A stretch of 64,000 bases of DNA from positions 1-64,000 of the forward strand of contig NZ_CP135916.1 in assembly GCF_032391395.1 (NCBI RefSeq), in the 5' to 3' direction. This DNA comes from Sphingomonas sp. Y38-1Y. GTDB taxonomy: Bacteria; Pseudomonadota; Alphaproteobacteria; Sphingomonadales; Sphingomonadaceae. Shown here one piece after another: positions 8,015 through 16,974 of the stretch; the first letter of the stretch is position 1; each line of letters starts with the position of its first letter. Made by a program: the position numbers and the translations under genes. Under the pieces are notes generated by a model that saw only the letters and a program-made list of their open reading frames with translations, was not told the origin of the DNA and did not search any database.

Positions 8015-8811
8015 CACAGCGCCTCGATCGTCGCCAGCCCGTATTGCGCCAGCGTCGGCGCCAGCCGCCGCGCGCCCTCGTCCAGGCGCGTGAACACCGC
8101 GCGGCCGGCGACCGCCTCGGCCGGCCAGTCTTGCCCCTCGGTCAACGTCGCGACCCGCCGCGCGATCCCCGGCCCGCCATCGACGAAGGCGAGCGGCCGT
8201 GGCGCCGCCGCCGCCAGCCGATCCGCCACCAGCGGGAAGTGCGTACAGGCGTTGACGACCACGTCGATCGCCTCTCCCCCCGGCTGACCCAGCAACCCCG
8301 CCAGCACCGCGCGATACGCCTCGTCCGGCTGGCGCTCGCCCGCAAGCTCGGCTTCCGCCAGCGCGACCAAAGCCGCCGACCCGTGCCGCACCACGACACA
8401 ATCCGCCGCGAAGCGCGCGGCAAGGTCGTCGACATAGGGCTGGCGCACCGTCGCCTCGGTCCCGAGCACGCCGATCGCGCGCGTCACGCTCATCGCCGCG
8501 GCAGGCTTGATCGCCGGGACCGTGCCCACGATCGGCAGATCGAGCGCCGCGCGCACCGCCGCCAGCGCGATCGTCGAGGCGGTGTTGCACGCGATCACCA
8601 CCAGCCGTGGCCGATACCGTTCGACCAGCCGGCCCAGGAGGGCGGGCACCCGCGCGGCGATCTCCGCCTCCGACTTGGTGCCATAGGGGAAGCCGGCATT
8701 GTCGGCGGCATAGACGATCGGTGCGGTCGGCAGGAGCGCGCGCGTCGGCGCCAGCACCGACAGCCCGCCGACACCCGAATCGAGGAACAGGATCGGCCGC
8801 GCGTCGCTCAT
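8014..8811 (-). CDS. murI: Glutamate racemase
   Basis: A 265-residue cytoplasmic enzyme that makes D-glutamate for peptidoglycan. Both catalytic cysteines are visible: C75 in IACNTAST and C189 in NACTHFPL. The N-terminal LFLDSGVGGLSVL is the family signature. I chose the ATG at 8811 (MSDARPILF); 43 more codons are open upstream but do not resemble MurI. The gene is divergent from plsY and converges on the DHA2 transporter gene, with a REP element and hairpin at its 3' end. Confidence 0.96.
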   Translation of the reverse strand: MSDARPILFLDSGVGGLSVLAPTRALLPTAPIVYAADNAGFPYGTKSEAEIAARVPALLGRLVERYRPRLVVIACNTASTIALAAVRAALDLPIVGTVPAIKPAAAMSVTRAIGVLGTEATVRQPYVDDLAARFAADCVVVRHGSAALVALAEAELAGERQPDEAYRAVLAGLLGQPGGEAIDVVVNACTHFPLVADRLAAAAPRPLAFVDGGPGIARRVATLTEGQDWPAEAVAGRAVFTRLDEGARRLAPTLAQYGLATIEAL

Positions 8812-8911
8812 CGCCGGCCGCGTTACGACCGGCCTCGCCCGCCGACAACCGTCCGCAAGCGACCCGGCTGATCGATGTCGTTGCGCTTCCGCACACCTCT
8901 GCCCTAAGGCA

Positions 8912-9541
8912 ATGAAAGATGGGGCGCACGACTTGACCACCGAGATCCTCTGGATGCCGCCGACCGCGGCGATCCTGCTCGGCTATCTGCTGGGCAGCAT
9001 CCCGTTCGGCGTGCTGCTGACGCGGGCGGCGGGTGCGGGCGACCTGCGCCAGATCGGCTCGGGCAATATCGGCGCGACCAACGTGCTCCGGACCGGGCGC
9101 AAGGGGCTGGCGGCGGCGACGCTGTTGCTCGACCTGCTCAAGGGCGCGGCGGCGGTGTGGATCGCCGAGGCGATCCTGCCGGGGCTGGGCCCGGTGGCGG
9201 GCGCGGCGGCGTTCATCGGCCATTGCTATCCCGTCTGGCTCCGATTCAAGGGCGGCAAGGGCGTGGCGACGCTGATGGGCATCGCGCTGGCGCTCAGCCC
9301 GCCGGTCGCGGGGGTCTATGCCGTCGTCTGGCTGGGTCTGCTCGCGATCCTGCGCATCTCCTCGGTCGCGGGCATCCTCGCGGCGATCAGCGCGCCGGTC
9401 AGCGCCGCCTGGTTCGAGCGGTTCGACATCGTCCTGGTGCTGCTCGGCCTCACGCTCATCGTCCTGTGGAAGCACCGCGCCAATCTCGAGCGGCTGGCGA
9501 GCGGGACCGAACCGCGCATCGGCAGCGGCAAGCGTGGATGA
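8912..9541 (+). CDS. plsY: Glycerol-3-phosphate acyltransferase PlsY
   Basis: An inner-membrane acyltransferase that moves an acyl group from acyl-phosphate to glycerol-3-phosphate, the first step of phospholipid synthesis. The conserved motifs IGSGNIGATNVLR and FKGGKGVAT are both present, as is the glycine-rich LLGSIPFG in the first helix. The frame gives 209 residues from ATG 8912. A TTG at 8933 has the better-spaced Shine-Dalgarno (GGGG, eight bases) and an ATG at 8954 is also possible, so the N-terminus is uncertain by up to 14 residues. It overlaps dprA by eight bases and probably shares a transcript with dprA and the next membrane gene. Confidence 0.95.
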   Translation: MKDGAHDLTTEILWMPPTAAILLGYLLGSIPFGVLLTRAAGAGDLRQIGSGNIGATNVLRTGRKGLAAATLLLDLLKGAAAVWIAEAILPGLGPVAGAAAFIGHCYPVWLRFKGGKGVATLMGIALALSPPVAGVYAVVWLGLLAILRISSVAGILAAISAPVSAAWFERFDIVLVLLGLTLIVLWKHRANLERLASGTEPRIGSGKRG

Positions 9542-10622
9542 TCCCGAGCGTCGCGCGCGGCTTCGGCTCTCGCGCACGCATCGGGTTGGCCCTGTCGGCT
9601 TTGCACAACTGATCGCCCGCTTCGGCACCGCCGCGGCGGCGCTGGAGGGATTGCCGATGCTGGCGGCGCGCGGCGGCGGCAAGCCGATCGAGCCCGCCGA
9701 CCCGCGCCGCATCGACGAGGAGATCCGCCGCGTCGCCAAGGCGGGCGCGCGCCACTGCCTGATCGGCGATCCCGATTATCCCGCCCTGCTGGCCGAGGCC
9801 GACGGCGCCCCGCCCGTCCTGATCGTCCGCGGCAATACCGCTCTGCTCGACCGGCCGAGCGTCGCGATGGTCGGCGCGCGCAACGCCTCCGCCGCCGCGT
9901 GCCGCTTCGCACGCGGGCTGGCGCATGAGCTGGGCCAGGCGGGGATCACCATCGTCTCGGGGCTGGCACGCGGGATCGACACCGCCGCCCACATGGGATC
10001 GATCGACAGCGGCACCGTCGGCGTCATCGCCAGCGGCATCGACATCGCCTTCCCGCCCGAGAACGAGGCGCTCCAGGCGCGGATCGGCGAGGAAGGCCTG
10101 CTGATCGCCGAACAGCCGCCGGGCACCGAGCCGCTCGCGCGCTTCTTCCCCCAGCGCAACCGCATCATTGCCTGGGCCGCGCTCGGCACCGTCGTGGTCG
10201 AGGCGGCGCCGCGGTCGGGCTCGCTCATCACCGCGCGGCTGGCGGGCGAGGCGGGGCGCGAGGTGATGGCGGTGCCCGGCAGCCCGCTCGACCCGCGCGC
10301 GCAGGGGTGCAACGCGCTGATCCGCGACGGCGCTATTCTCATCCAGACCGCCGCCGACGTCATGGAACAAGTGCGCCCGATCGACCTGCGCGCGCTCCGC
10401 TCGCCCGCCGCCGCCTGGGGCGCGCCGCCGCCCGAGGATGCCAGCGACCGGGAGCGCACGGCGATTACCGCACTGCTCGGCCCCGTTCCGGTCGCGATTG
10501 ACGAACTGATCCGGCAGTCCGGCCTCGCCCCCGCGGTCGTCCAGACGGTGCTGCTCGAACTCGAACTCGCCGGGCGGCTCGACCGCCATGCCGGCGCGCG
10601 CGTCAGCCTGGGGATGCCATGA
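9534..10622 (+). CDS. dprA: DNA-processing protein DprA
   Basis: A 362-residue protein that binds incoming single-stranded DNA and loads RecA in natural transformation. The Rossmann-like DprA domain carries VAMVGARNAS and IVSGLARGIDTAAH. FPQRNRIIAWAA and VVEAAPRSGSLITA are also family blocks. A C-terminal winged-helix-like region follows at about residues 300-360. The GTG at 9534 overlaps the plsY stop by eight bases; the frame is open further up but only antisense-like, Ser/Arg-rich sequence appears there. No other competence gene is in the window. Confidence 0.94.
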   Translation: MDDPERRARLRLSRTHRVGPVGFAQLIARFGTAAAALEGLPMLAARGGGKPIEPADPRRIDEEIRRVAKAGARHCLIGDPDYPALLAEADGAPPVLIVRGNTALLDRPSVAMVGARNASAAACRFARGLAHELGQAGITIVSGLARGIDTAAHMGSIDSGTVGVIASGIDIAFPPENEALQARIGEEGLLIAEQPPGTEPLARFFPQRNRIIAWAALGTVVVEAAPRSGSLITARLAGEAGREVMAVPGSPLDPRAQGCNALIRDGAILIQTAADVMEQVRPIDLRALRSPAAAWGAPPPEDASDRERTAITALLGPVPVAIDELIRQSGLAPAVVQTVLLELELAGRLDRHAGARVSLGMP

Positions 10623-11269
10623 AGCCCGTTACCGTCTCCGCCCTGCTCGGCGAAATGGGCGAGCTTGCCCGCGCGCTCGCCCCGTGGCTGCTCGGCGCCT
10701 GGGCGCTGCTGATCGGCGCGGGCATGGTCACCGACACGATGGTCGAACCCGGCATCACCGGCCTGTTCACGATCGCCACCTCGATCCTCCAGCTTGTCCT
10801 CACCGTCGTCATCGTGCGCCGCGGCTTTACCGCGATGGGGATCGAGCGTGATGGCGGTGCGGGGATCGGCGGACTGTTCCTGATCGCGATCCCGCTCAAC
10901 CTGGGCGTCGCACTCGGCCTCTTGCTCCTGATCCTTCCCGGCTTCTACCTGGCCGCGCGCTGGCGGATCGCGGTGCCGCGCCTTCTGTCGAGCGACGACG
11001 GCATCTTCGAGGCGATCGGCTTCAGCCGCGAGCGGACCAAGCCGCACTGGCTGCCGCTGATGCTCGCCACGATGCTCGTGGCCGTGCCGATGATCGCTGC
11101 GGTGGTGCCGTTCGGGCTGGCCGAGGAAGAAGGTGCGATGCCGCTGCCCTTGTCGGCGGTCGCTAATGCGCTCGTCTATGCCGGCATCCTTGCCGGGCTG
11201 CTGCTCGATCTGGCCGCCTATCGCCTGATCGCCGATCCGACCGACGACCTCACCCGCACCTTCGCCTGA
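10619..11269 (+). CDS. Multi-pass membrane protein of unknown function
   Basis: A 216-residue protein with about five hydrophobic segments. A loop LLILPGFYLAARWRIAVPRL recalls the YciC / glycerophosphodiester-phosphodiesterase-membrane-domain type of proteins, but I cannot assign it firmly. The start ATG overlaps the dprA stop (ATGA), and topA begins 74 bases later, so it belongs to the plsY-dprA transcript. Nothing in it suggests a catalytic site. Confidence 0.75.
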   Translation: MKPVTVSALLGEMGELARALAPWLLGAWALLIGAGMVTDTMVEPGITGLFTIATSILQLVLTVVIVRRGFTAMGIERDGGAGIGGLFLIAIPLNLGVALGLLLLILPGFYLAARWRIAVPRLLSSDDGIFEAIGFSRERTKPHWLPLMLATMLVAVPMIAAVVPFGLAEEEGAMPLPLSAVANALVYAGILAGLLLDLAAYRLIADPTDDLTRTFA

Positions 11270-11342
11270 CGCGGCCGGGGTTGACGCCCCCGCCTGCCCC
11301 TCCCCATCCTCGCGCGTACACGTAAGGGACTCTTTCGCTTCC

Positions 11343-13883
11343 ATGCAGCTCGTCATCGTCGAATCGCCGGCCAAGGCCAAAACCATCGAGAAATATCTGG
11401 GCGGCGACTATCGCGTGCTCGCCTCCTACGGCCATGTCCGCGACCTGCCGCCCAAGGACGGGTCGGTGAACCCCGACGAGGGGTTCGCGATGGAATGGGA
11501 GCCCTATGCCGACAAGGCCAAGCAGCTGAAGGCGATCACCGACGAGGCCAAGAAGGCCGACCGCCTGATCCTGGCGACCGACCCCGATCGCGAGGGCGAG
11601 GCGATCTCGTGGCACGTCCAGGAAGTGCTCGCCAAGAAGAAGGCGCTGCCCAAGGCGGTCGAGCGCGTCACCTTCAACGCGATCACCAAGCCCGCCATCC
11701 TGGCGGCGATGAAGGCGCCACGCGAGCTCGATACCGACCTGATCGACGCCTACCGCGCCCGCCGCGCGCTCGATTACCTCGTCGGCTTCACACTCTCGCC
11801 CGTGCTCTGGCGCAAGCTGCCGGGCGCCAAGTCGGCGGGCCGCGTCCAGTCGGTGGCGCTCCGCCTGATCGTCGAGCGCGAACGCGAGATCGAAGGGTTC
11901 ACCCCGCAGGAATATTGGTCGGTCATCGCCGAGATGGAGGCCGACGGCACGCGTTTCACGGCGCGCCTCGCCCGCTTCGACGGCGAGAAGCTCGACCGCC
12001 TGTCGATCGGCGACGAGGGCACCGCAATGCGCGCAAAGGCCGCGGTCGAGGGTGGGCGCTTCACCGTGACCGCGGTCGAAACCAAGCCTGCGACCCGCAA
12101 CCCGCCGCCGCCCTTCACCACGTCGACGCTCCAGCAGGAAGCCGCGCGGAAACTCGGCTTCTCGGCCAGCCACACGATGCGGATCGCGCAGAACCTCTAC
12201 GAGGACGGCGCGATCACCTATATGCGGACCGACGGCGTCCAGATGGACGGATCGGCGATCCAGGCGGCGCGCGGCGCGATCGCCAACCGCTATGACGCGA
12301 GCTACGTCCCCGACAAGCCGCGCCAGTACCAGACCAAGGCCAAGAACGCGCAGGAAGCGCACGAGGCGATCCGGCCAACCGACTTCGGCCGCGACAAGGC
12401 GGGATCGGGCGACCACGCGCGCCTCTACGACCTGATTTGGAAGCGCGCGCTCGCCAGCCAGATGGCGTCGGCGCGGATGGAGCGCACCGCCGTCGAGATG
12501 GAGGATGGCACCGGCCGCCACATGCTGCGCGCCACCGGTCAGGTCGTGCTCTTCCCCGGCTATCTCGCGCTCTACGAAGAAGGCCGCGATGACAGCGAAG
12601 ACGAGGACTCGCGCCGCCTCCCCCTCCTGCGCACCGGCGACGCCCCCGCGAAGCACGGCGTCAATGCCGAGCAGCACTTTACCCAACCGCCGCCCCGCTT
12701 CTCGGAAGCGTCGCTGGTCAAGCGGCTGGAGGAACTCGGCATCGGCCGCCCCTCGACTTATGCCTCGATCATCCAGGTGCTCAAGGACCGCGCCTATGTC
12801 CGGATCGAGAAGAACCGCTTCTTCGCCGAGGAGAGCGGCCGGCTGCTGACCGCCTTCCTCGAACGCTTCTTCGAGAAATATGTCAGCTACGACTTCACCG
12901 CCGAGCTCGAGGAAGAGCTGGACGACGTGTCGGGCGGGCGCGCCGAATGGCAGGCGGTGCTGACCGACTTCTGGCGCGACTTCCGCCCCCGCACCGACGA
13001 GGTGATGGAGCAGAAGCCGAGCGATATCACCGCCGAGCTCGACAAGTTCCTCGAACCCTATCTCTTCCCCAAGAAGGCCGACGGCAGCGACCCGCGCCTG
13101 TGCCCGAATTGCGGCGAGGGGCGGCTGGCGCTTCGCGGCGGGCGGTTCGGCGCGTTCGTCGCCTGCTCCAACTATCCCGACTGCAAATACACCCGCCGCT
13201 TCGCGCAGCCGGGCGGTGAGAGCGGCGAGGATAGCGGGCCGGAGACGCTGGGCAACGATCCCGAGAGCGGGCTGCCGGTGGAGCGCAAATCGGGGCGCTT
13301 CGGCCCCTATATCCAGCTCGGCGAGGGCAAGGAGGCCAAGCGCGCGTCGATCCCCAAGGACGTGGCCGAACTCGACCTGGAAATGGCGCTCAAGCTCCTG
13401 AGCCTGCCGCGCACGATCGGCGCACATCCGGAGACGGCCGAGCCGATCACCGCCTCGATCGGCCGCTATGGGCCGTATCTGGCGCACCAGGGCAAGTACG
13501 CGCGCCTGTCCTCGACCGCCGAGGTGTTCGAGACGGGCATGAACGCCGCCGTCGTCAAGCTTGCCGAAGCGGCCGCGGGCGGCGGACGCCCGGCGCGCGG
13601 CGCGGCGCAGGCGCCCTTGAAGGTGTTCGGCACGCACCCGACCAGCGGCGGCGAGGTCAAGTTGATGGAGGGGCGTTACGGCCCCTATGTCACTGACGGC
13701 ACCACCAACGCGACCCTGCCCAAGACCGCCGACAAGGACGCACTGACTCTGGAGGAAGCCACCGCGCTGATCGACGCCCGCGCCGCGGCCGCACCGGCGA
13801 AGGGGAAGAAGAAGGCTCCGGCCAAGAAGGCCGCGGCGAAGAAGGCACCGGCGAAGAAACCGGCCGCGAAGAAGAAGGCGTGA
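11343..13883 (+). CDS. topA: DNA topoisomerase I
   Basis: An 846-residue type IA topoisomerase that relaxes negative supercoils. The Toprim domain is N-terminal (VIVESPAKAKTIEKYLGGDY, then DPDREGEAISWH). The catalytic tyrosine is Y293 in TYMRTDG. One four-cysteine zinc motif (CPNCGEG ... CSNYPDCKY) lies near residues 585-615. Several topoisomerase C-terminal repeats follow (RFGPYIQLG, RYGPYLAHQ, RYGPYVTDG). The protein ends in a Lys/Ala/Pro-rich tail (KKAPAKK repeats), usual in alphaproteobacteria. The length is normal for the family. Confidence 0.98.
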   Translation: MQLVIVESPAKAKTIEKYLGGDYRVLASYGHVRDLPPKDGSVNPDEGFAMEWEPYADKAKQLKAITDEAKKADRLILATDPDREGEAISWHVQEVLAKKKALPKAVERVTFNAITKPAILAAMKAPRELDTDLIDAYRARRALDYLVGFTLSPVLWRKLPGAKSAGRVQSVALRLIVEREREIEGFTPQEYWSVIAEMEADGTRFTARLARFDGEKLDRLSIGDEGTAMRAKAAVEGGRFTVTAVETKPATRNPPPPFTTSTLQQEAARKLGFSASHTMRIAQNLYEDGAITYMRTDGVQMDGSAIQAARGAIANRYDASYVPDKPRQYQTKAKNAQEAHEAIRPTDFGRDKAGSGDHARLYDLIWKRALASQMASARMERTAVEMEDGTGRHMLRATGQVVLFPGYLALYEEGRDDSEDEDSRRLPLLRTGDAPAKHGVNAEQHFTQPPPRFSEASLVKRLEELGIGRPSTYASIIQVLKDRAYVRIEKNRFFAEESGRLLTAFLERFFEKYVSYDFTAELEEELDDVSGGRAEWQAVLTDFWRDFRPRTDEVMEQKPSDITAELDKFLEPYLFPKKADGSDPRLCPNCGEGRLALRGGRFGAFVACSNYPDCKYTRRFAQPGGESGEDSGPETLGNDPESGLPVERKSGRFGPYIQLGEGKEAKRASIPKDVAELDLEMALKLLSLPRTIGAHPETAEPITASIGRYGPYLAHQGKYARLSSTAEVFETGMNAAVVKLAEAAAGGGRPARGAAQAPLKVFGTHPTSGGEVKLMEGRYGPYVTDGTTNATLPKTADKDALTLEEATALIDARAAAAPAKGKKKAPAKKAAAKKAPAKKPAAKKKA

Positions 13884-14241
13884 CGTCGTCCCGGACCTGA
13901 TCCGGGGCCCGCTGCTTTTTCGGCGCTGGAAGAAGGAAGAAGCGGGATCCCGGCTCAAGGCCGGGATGACGAGGTGGTCCCGGAGCCCTCCTCAGGCTTG
14001 TACCCCGGCGGAGGCCGGGGTCCAGTTGGGGGACGCTGATGATCGGCGCAACGCCAGCCAACTAAGGCCTTCCCACCTGGGCCCGGCCTTCGCCGGGGAA
14101 CATGAAGCTGTGCTCCCGCGAAGGCGGGAGCCCAGGGCGGCAAACGCAGCGCTGCTTGGCCCTAGGCTCCCGCTTCCGCGGGCGCACCGCCGGCGCGCCC
14201 CACCACACAAAATTAACCACACCCCCTCTACCGCTACCCGC
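13884..14241. repeat. 358-base gene-free stretch made of palindromic repeats
   Basis: From 13884 to 13971 lies an inverted repeat of type A (left GTCCCGGACCTGATCCGGG, right CCCGGCTCAAGGCCGGGATG). It is followed by three small hairpins: ACCCCGGC-GGAG-GCCGGGGT (14002-14021), GCTCCCGC-GAAG-GCGGGAGC (14112-14131) and a decayed copy near 14166-14185. No coding sequence with normal codon use is visible. It separates topA from the asparagine-synthetase-like gene and may act as a transcription barrier. Confidence 0.75.
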
Positions 14242-15987
14242 ATGGCCGGCCTCTATCTCACGCGCGCGGACGATGGCGATCGAAGCCGGGCGCGTCTCGA
14301 CGCCGCGGCGAAGCAGTATGACGGCCACGGGTTCGGCCAGCCCACCCCGATCGCCTTCGCCGGCTGGACCGGTCTCCATTACGGCTATGTCCAGGGCGGC
14401 CCGGCGACGTGGCACCGCGACGGCAACGACCTGATCGCGGTCGCGGGCACGCTGACCTTCGACGGGCGGATCGGCGCGGCGGCGCTGGCGGGGCTGCTCG
14501 ACAGCTATCGGGGCGGCGATCCCGACTGGTCGCGGCTGGGCGGGCAATTCAGCGCACTGATCGTCAAGGATGGCCGCGCCTTCGTCTTCTGCGACTGGTT
14601 CGCCGCGCATCAGCTTCACCACGACATCGCCGACACGCTGTTCTCGACCTCGCTGACCGCAGCGCTCGTCTCCATTCCGCGCCTCACCTTCGACACGCAG
14701 GGCGTCTACGAATATGCGTTCAACGTCGTGCCGATCGGTGACGACACGGTGTTCGCAGAACTCAAGACGCTCGGCCCCGGCATCGTCGCCGAGCTGACCG
14801 CCGATGGCATCGTCCGCCGCAGCCATCCCCGCCCGCTCCCCGACATCGCCAGCGACGAGCCGATCGCCGACCGGCTCGCCCGCCACCGCGACGCGCTGTC
14901 GAAGACGCTTACCGCGCATCTCGGCCATTTTCGCACCGTGCATGCGCCTCTGTCGGGCGGGCTCGACTCGCGTCTATTGCTGGCGGGGCTGCGCGCTGAG
15001 GGTGTGGATCCCGCGCTCTATGTCTATGGCACGCGCGACGACGAGGATGTGGTGATCGCCGAGGCGATGGCCGCCGAGCTCGGCTTCGGTGTCGAGTGGG
15101 TCGACAAGGACGGCGTCTTCAATCCCGCGCCCGATCAGTTCGCCGATGTCGTCGCCGCCAATTTCCGCGCCTGGGACGCGCTGCCGACCTTCGGCAACAT
15201 CTTCGACAATGGCGGCGCGGTGTGGGCGCGCAACAAGCGGCATGCCGGCGGCGCGCTCGCTGCATCGGGCGGGTGCGGCGAGATCTGGCGCGACTTCTTC
15301 TTCCTCCCCGACCGGCCGCTGTCGGCGCGAACCGTCGCGCACAGCTTCTTCGCCCGCTTCGACCCGCGCGACACGACCGAGCAGTTCGACAGCGGCGCGT
15401 TCCTGGAACGGATCGAGGGCAAGATCGCCGCGGCGATCGGCGCCCCTTCCGCCACCGCCCAGCTGTCGCGCCAGTGGGTCGAGCACGCCTATCCCCGCGT
15501 CCGCTGCCGATCGCTGTTCGGGCGCGAGATCAGCCTCGAATCGCGGCAGGGCGCCTATGCGATGCCGTTCCTCGACCAGCATGTCGTCGCCGAGGCGATG
15601 AAGCTGCCGATGCTGCTGAAGCAGGCGGGCGCGTTCGAGGCGCAGCTTTTGACCGCGATCGACCCCGTGCTGGCGGCGCAGCCCTCCGCCTATGGCCATG
15701 ATTTCGCGAGCGGCCCCGACCGGCGGCATCGTTGGTCCGAATGGTCGTCGCGCGCGCGCCCGACCTGGCTCCGCCGCCGCAGCTATGCGCTCCAGCGGCG
15801 CATCCGGCCAATGGGCGACGAACATGGCGGGCTGCTCTCGCCGGATTACATGCGCCGCGTCATCGACCTCGACATGCCGCTGATGCAGCGCTTCTTCCGC
15901 GTCGATCGCGTCGGCGACAGCGCGGTGTGGCGCCGGCTCGCCGCGCTCGAATATCTGGGAACGTGGCTGGGGACGCGCCTGGCCTAG
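14242..15987 (+). CDS. Asparagine-synthetase-like amide ligase lacking the glutaminase cysteine
   Basis: A 581-residue protein with the two-domain layout of class II asparagine synthetases. The C-terminal ATP-pyrophosphatase domain has the PP-loop APLSGGLDSRLLLAGL near residue 237. The N-terminal Ntn-hydrolase-like domain is present (GDDTVFAELKTLGPG, FSALIVKDGRAFVF). However, the protein begins MAGLYLTR instead of Met-Cys-Gly, so the catalytic N-terminal cysteine is missing. It therefore cannot hydrolyse glutamine in the usual way and may use free ammonia or another amine, or act as an adenylating or amide-forming enzyme. It meets the beta-helix gene tail to tail with a four-base overlap. No lasso-peptide precursor or protease gene is adjacent. 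Confidence 0.82.
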   Translation: MAGLYLTRADDGDRSRARLDAAAKQYDGHGFGQPTPIAFAGWTGLHYGYVQGGPATWHRDGNDLIAVAGTLTFDGRIGAAALAGLLDSYRGGDPDWSRLGGQFSALIVKDGRAFVFCDWFAAHQLHHDIADTLFSTSLTAALVSIPRLTFDTQGVYEYAFNVVPIGDDTVFAELKTLGPGIVAELTADGIVRRSHPRPLPDIASDEPIADRLARHRDALSKTLTAHLGHFRTVHAPLSGGLDSRLLLAGLRAEGVDPALYVYGTRDDEDVVIAEAMAAELGFGVEWVDKDGVFNPAPDQFADVVAANFRAWDALPTFGNIFDNGGAVWARNKRHAGGALAASGGCGEIWRDFFFLPDRPLSARTVAHSFFARFDPRDTTEQFDSGAFLERIEGKIAAAIGAPSATAQLSRQWVEHAYPRVRCRSLFGREISLESRQGAYAMPFLDQHVVAEAMKLPMLLKQAGAFEAQLLTAIDPVLAAQPSAYGHDFASGPDRRHRWSEWSSRARPTWLRRRSYALQRRIRPMGDEHGGLLSPDYMRRVIDLDMPLMQRFFRVDRVGDSAVWRRLAALEYLGTWLGTRLA

Positions 15988-16907
15988 CGCGTCGCGTAAT
16001 CCTTGATCCGCGGCGCGAGCGTGTTGCCGCGCACGGTCACGCCGTCCTTCGCCCAATCGCCGACGAAGGTGGTCGACTCCTTGAACGTGGGGGCGAGGTC
16101 GGCACGGTTGTTCTCGACCACCAGACCGCGCGAGGAATTGTGTACCCCCTCCGCCGCGACGGCGATCATCGTCGAGTAATTCTCCTTGTCCGGCCCCTGG
16201 ACGAAGCTGTTGTCGGCGATCCGCCCGGTCGCGCCGTTGGACAGGTCGATCATGTAGTTGGTAGTGTGCCCGCGGCTGTCGTCGAAGCTGTTGTCGACGA
16301 TCTCGACCCGCGGCGCGCGGCTCTTGACGTAATGGCCGCCGGTGCCCTGCTCGAAGCGGCTGCGCGTCACGCGAAGGCCGCCATAATTGCCGATGTAGAG
16401 CGCGTGCGCCCCGGTGCCGTCGGGGTGCTTGCCCAGCCGCGCAAAGGTCGTCCGGTCGATGCTGATGACCGACGAAGGGTCCTCGGCCGACAGGATGCCG
16501 CACTGGCCGTCGACGAACATCGTGTTCACGACCTCCAGATTGCCCGTCTCGATGCGGATGCCGGCACCATTGCCGTCGGGCACGAAGGTGCGCGTGAAGA
16601 CGATGCCGTCGACCTTGGCACCCTGCCCGCGGAGCACCAATGTCGCCTTGCCCTCACAGATCGCGCCGTCGAACACGACCTTGCCCGGCTCCGCGACGAA
16701 GGCGATGCGCCCCGCCTCCTGCACCGCGCAGTCCCGGTACCGCCCCGGCGCGATGCGGATCGTGCCGGTGCCGCCGCCGATCGCGTTCACTGCATCCTGA
16801 AGGCTCGAATAGCTGCGCCCGCCCTCGACCGCATAGGGTCCGCCGCCCTGGCTCATGGCGGGCGCGGCAAGAAGGGCGGTGGCGAACAGCGCGGCGACAT
16901 GGCGCAT
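15984..16907 (-). CDS. Secreted right-handed beta-helix protein
   Basis: A 307-residue exported protein: signal peptide MRHVAALFATALLAAPAMSQ, then repeated short strands with the periodic Asn/Gly pattern of parallel beta-helices (GIRIETGNLEVVNTMF, GLRVTRSRFEQG, RVEIVDNSFDDS, GRIADNSFVQG, GLVVENNRADL). Such folds bind or cleave polysaccharides (pectate lyase-like, carbohydrate-binding CASH domain). No clear catalytic lysine or arginine set can be named. It converges on the asparagine-synthetase-like gene, which often sits near surface-polysaccharide genes in other bacteria, but no glycosyltransferase is nearby. Confidence 0.83.
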   Translation of the reverse strand: MRHVAALFATALLAAPAMSQGGGPYAVEGGRSYSSLQDAVNAIGGGTGTIRIAPGRYRDCAVQEAGRIAFVAEPGKVVFDGAICEGKATLVLRGQGAKVDGIVFTRTFVPDGNGAGIRIETGNLEVVNTMFVDGQCGILSAEDPSSVISIDRTTFARLGKHPDGTGAHALYIGNYGGLRVTRSRFEQGTGGHYVKSRAPRVEIVDNSFDDSRGHTTNYMIDLSNGATGRIADNSFVQGPDKENYSTMIAVAAEGVHNSSRGLVVENNRADLAPTFKESTTFVGDWAKDGVTVRGNTLAPRIKDYATR

Positions 16908-16974
16908 GGGGACGATCCTCTTCGTTCAGTCCCCGCACCATCTAGCAAGCCCGGCCGCGCACCGCGGCGGTTAA

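Noticed and set aside
6391..8871. Very long open frames in alternative phases (for example over the DHA2 transporter and murI, over the amidohydrolase antisense at 27470-29560, and over the crt genes)
   Set aside because: They consist of Arg/Ala/Gly/Pro-rich sequence without motifs and arise from GC-rich third positions of real genes. The motif-bearing frames explain the DNA.
14242..16907. Lasso-peptide or ribosomal peptide cluster around the asparagine-synthetase-like gene
   Set aside because: No small precursor gene, no transglutaminase-type protease and no peptide exporter is next to it.
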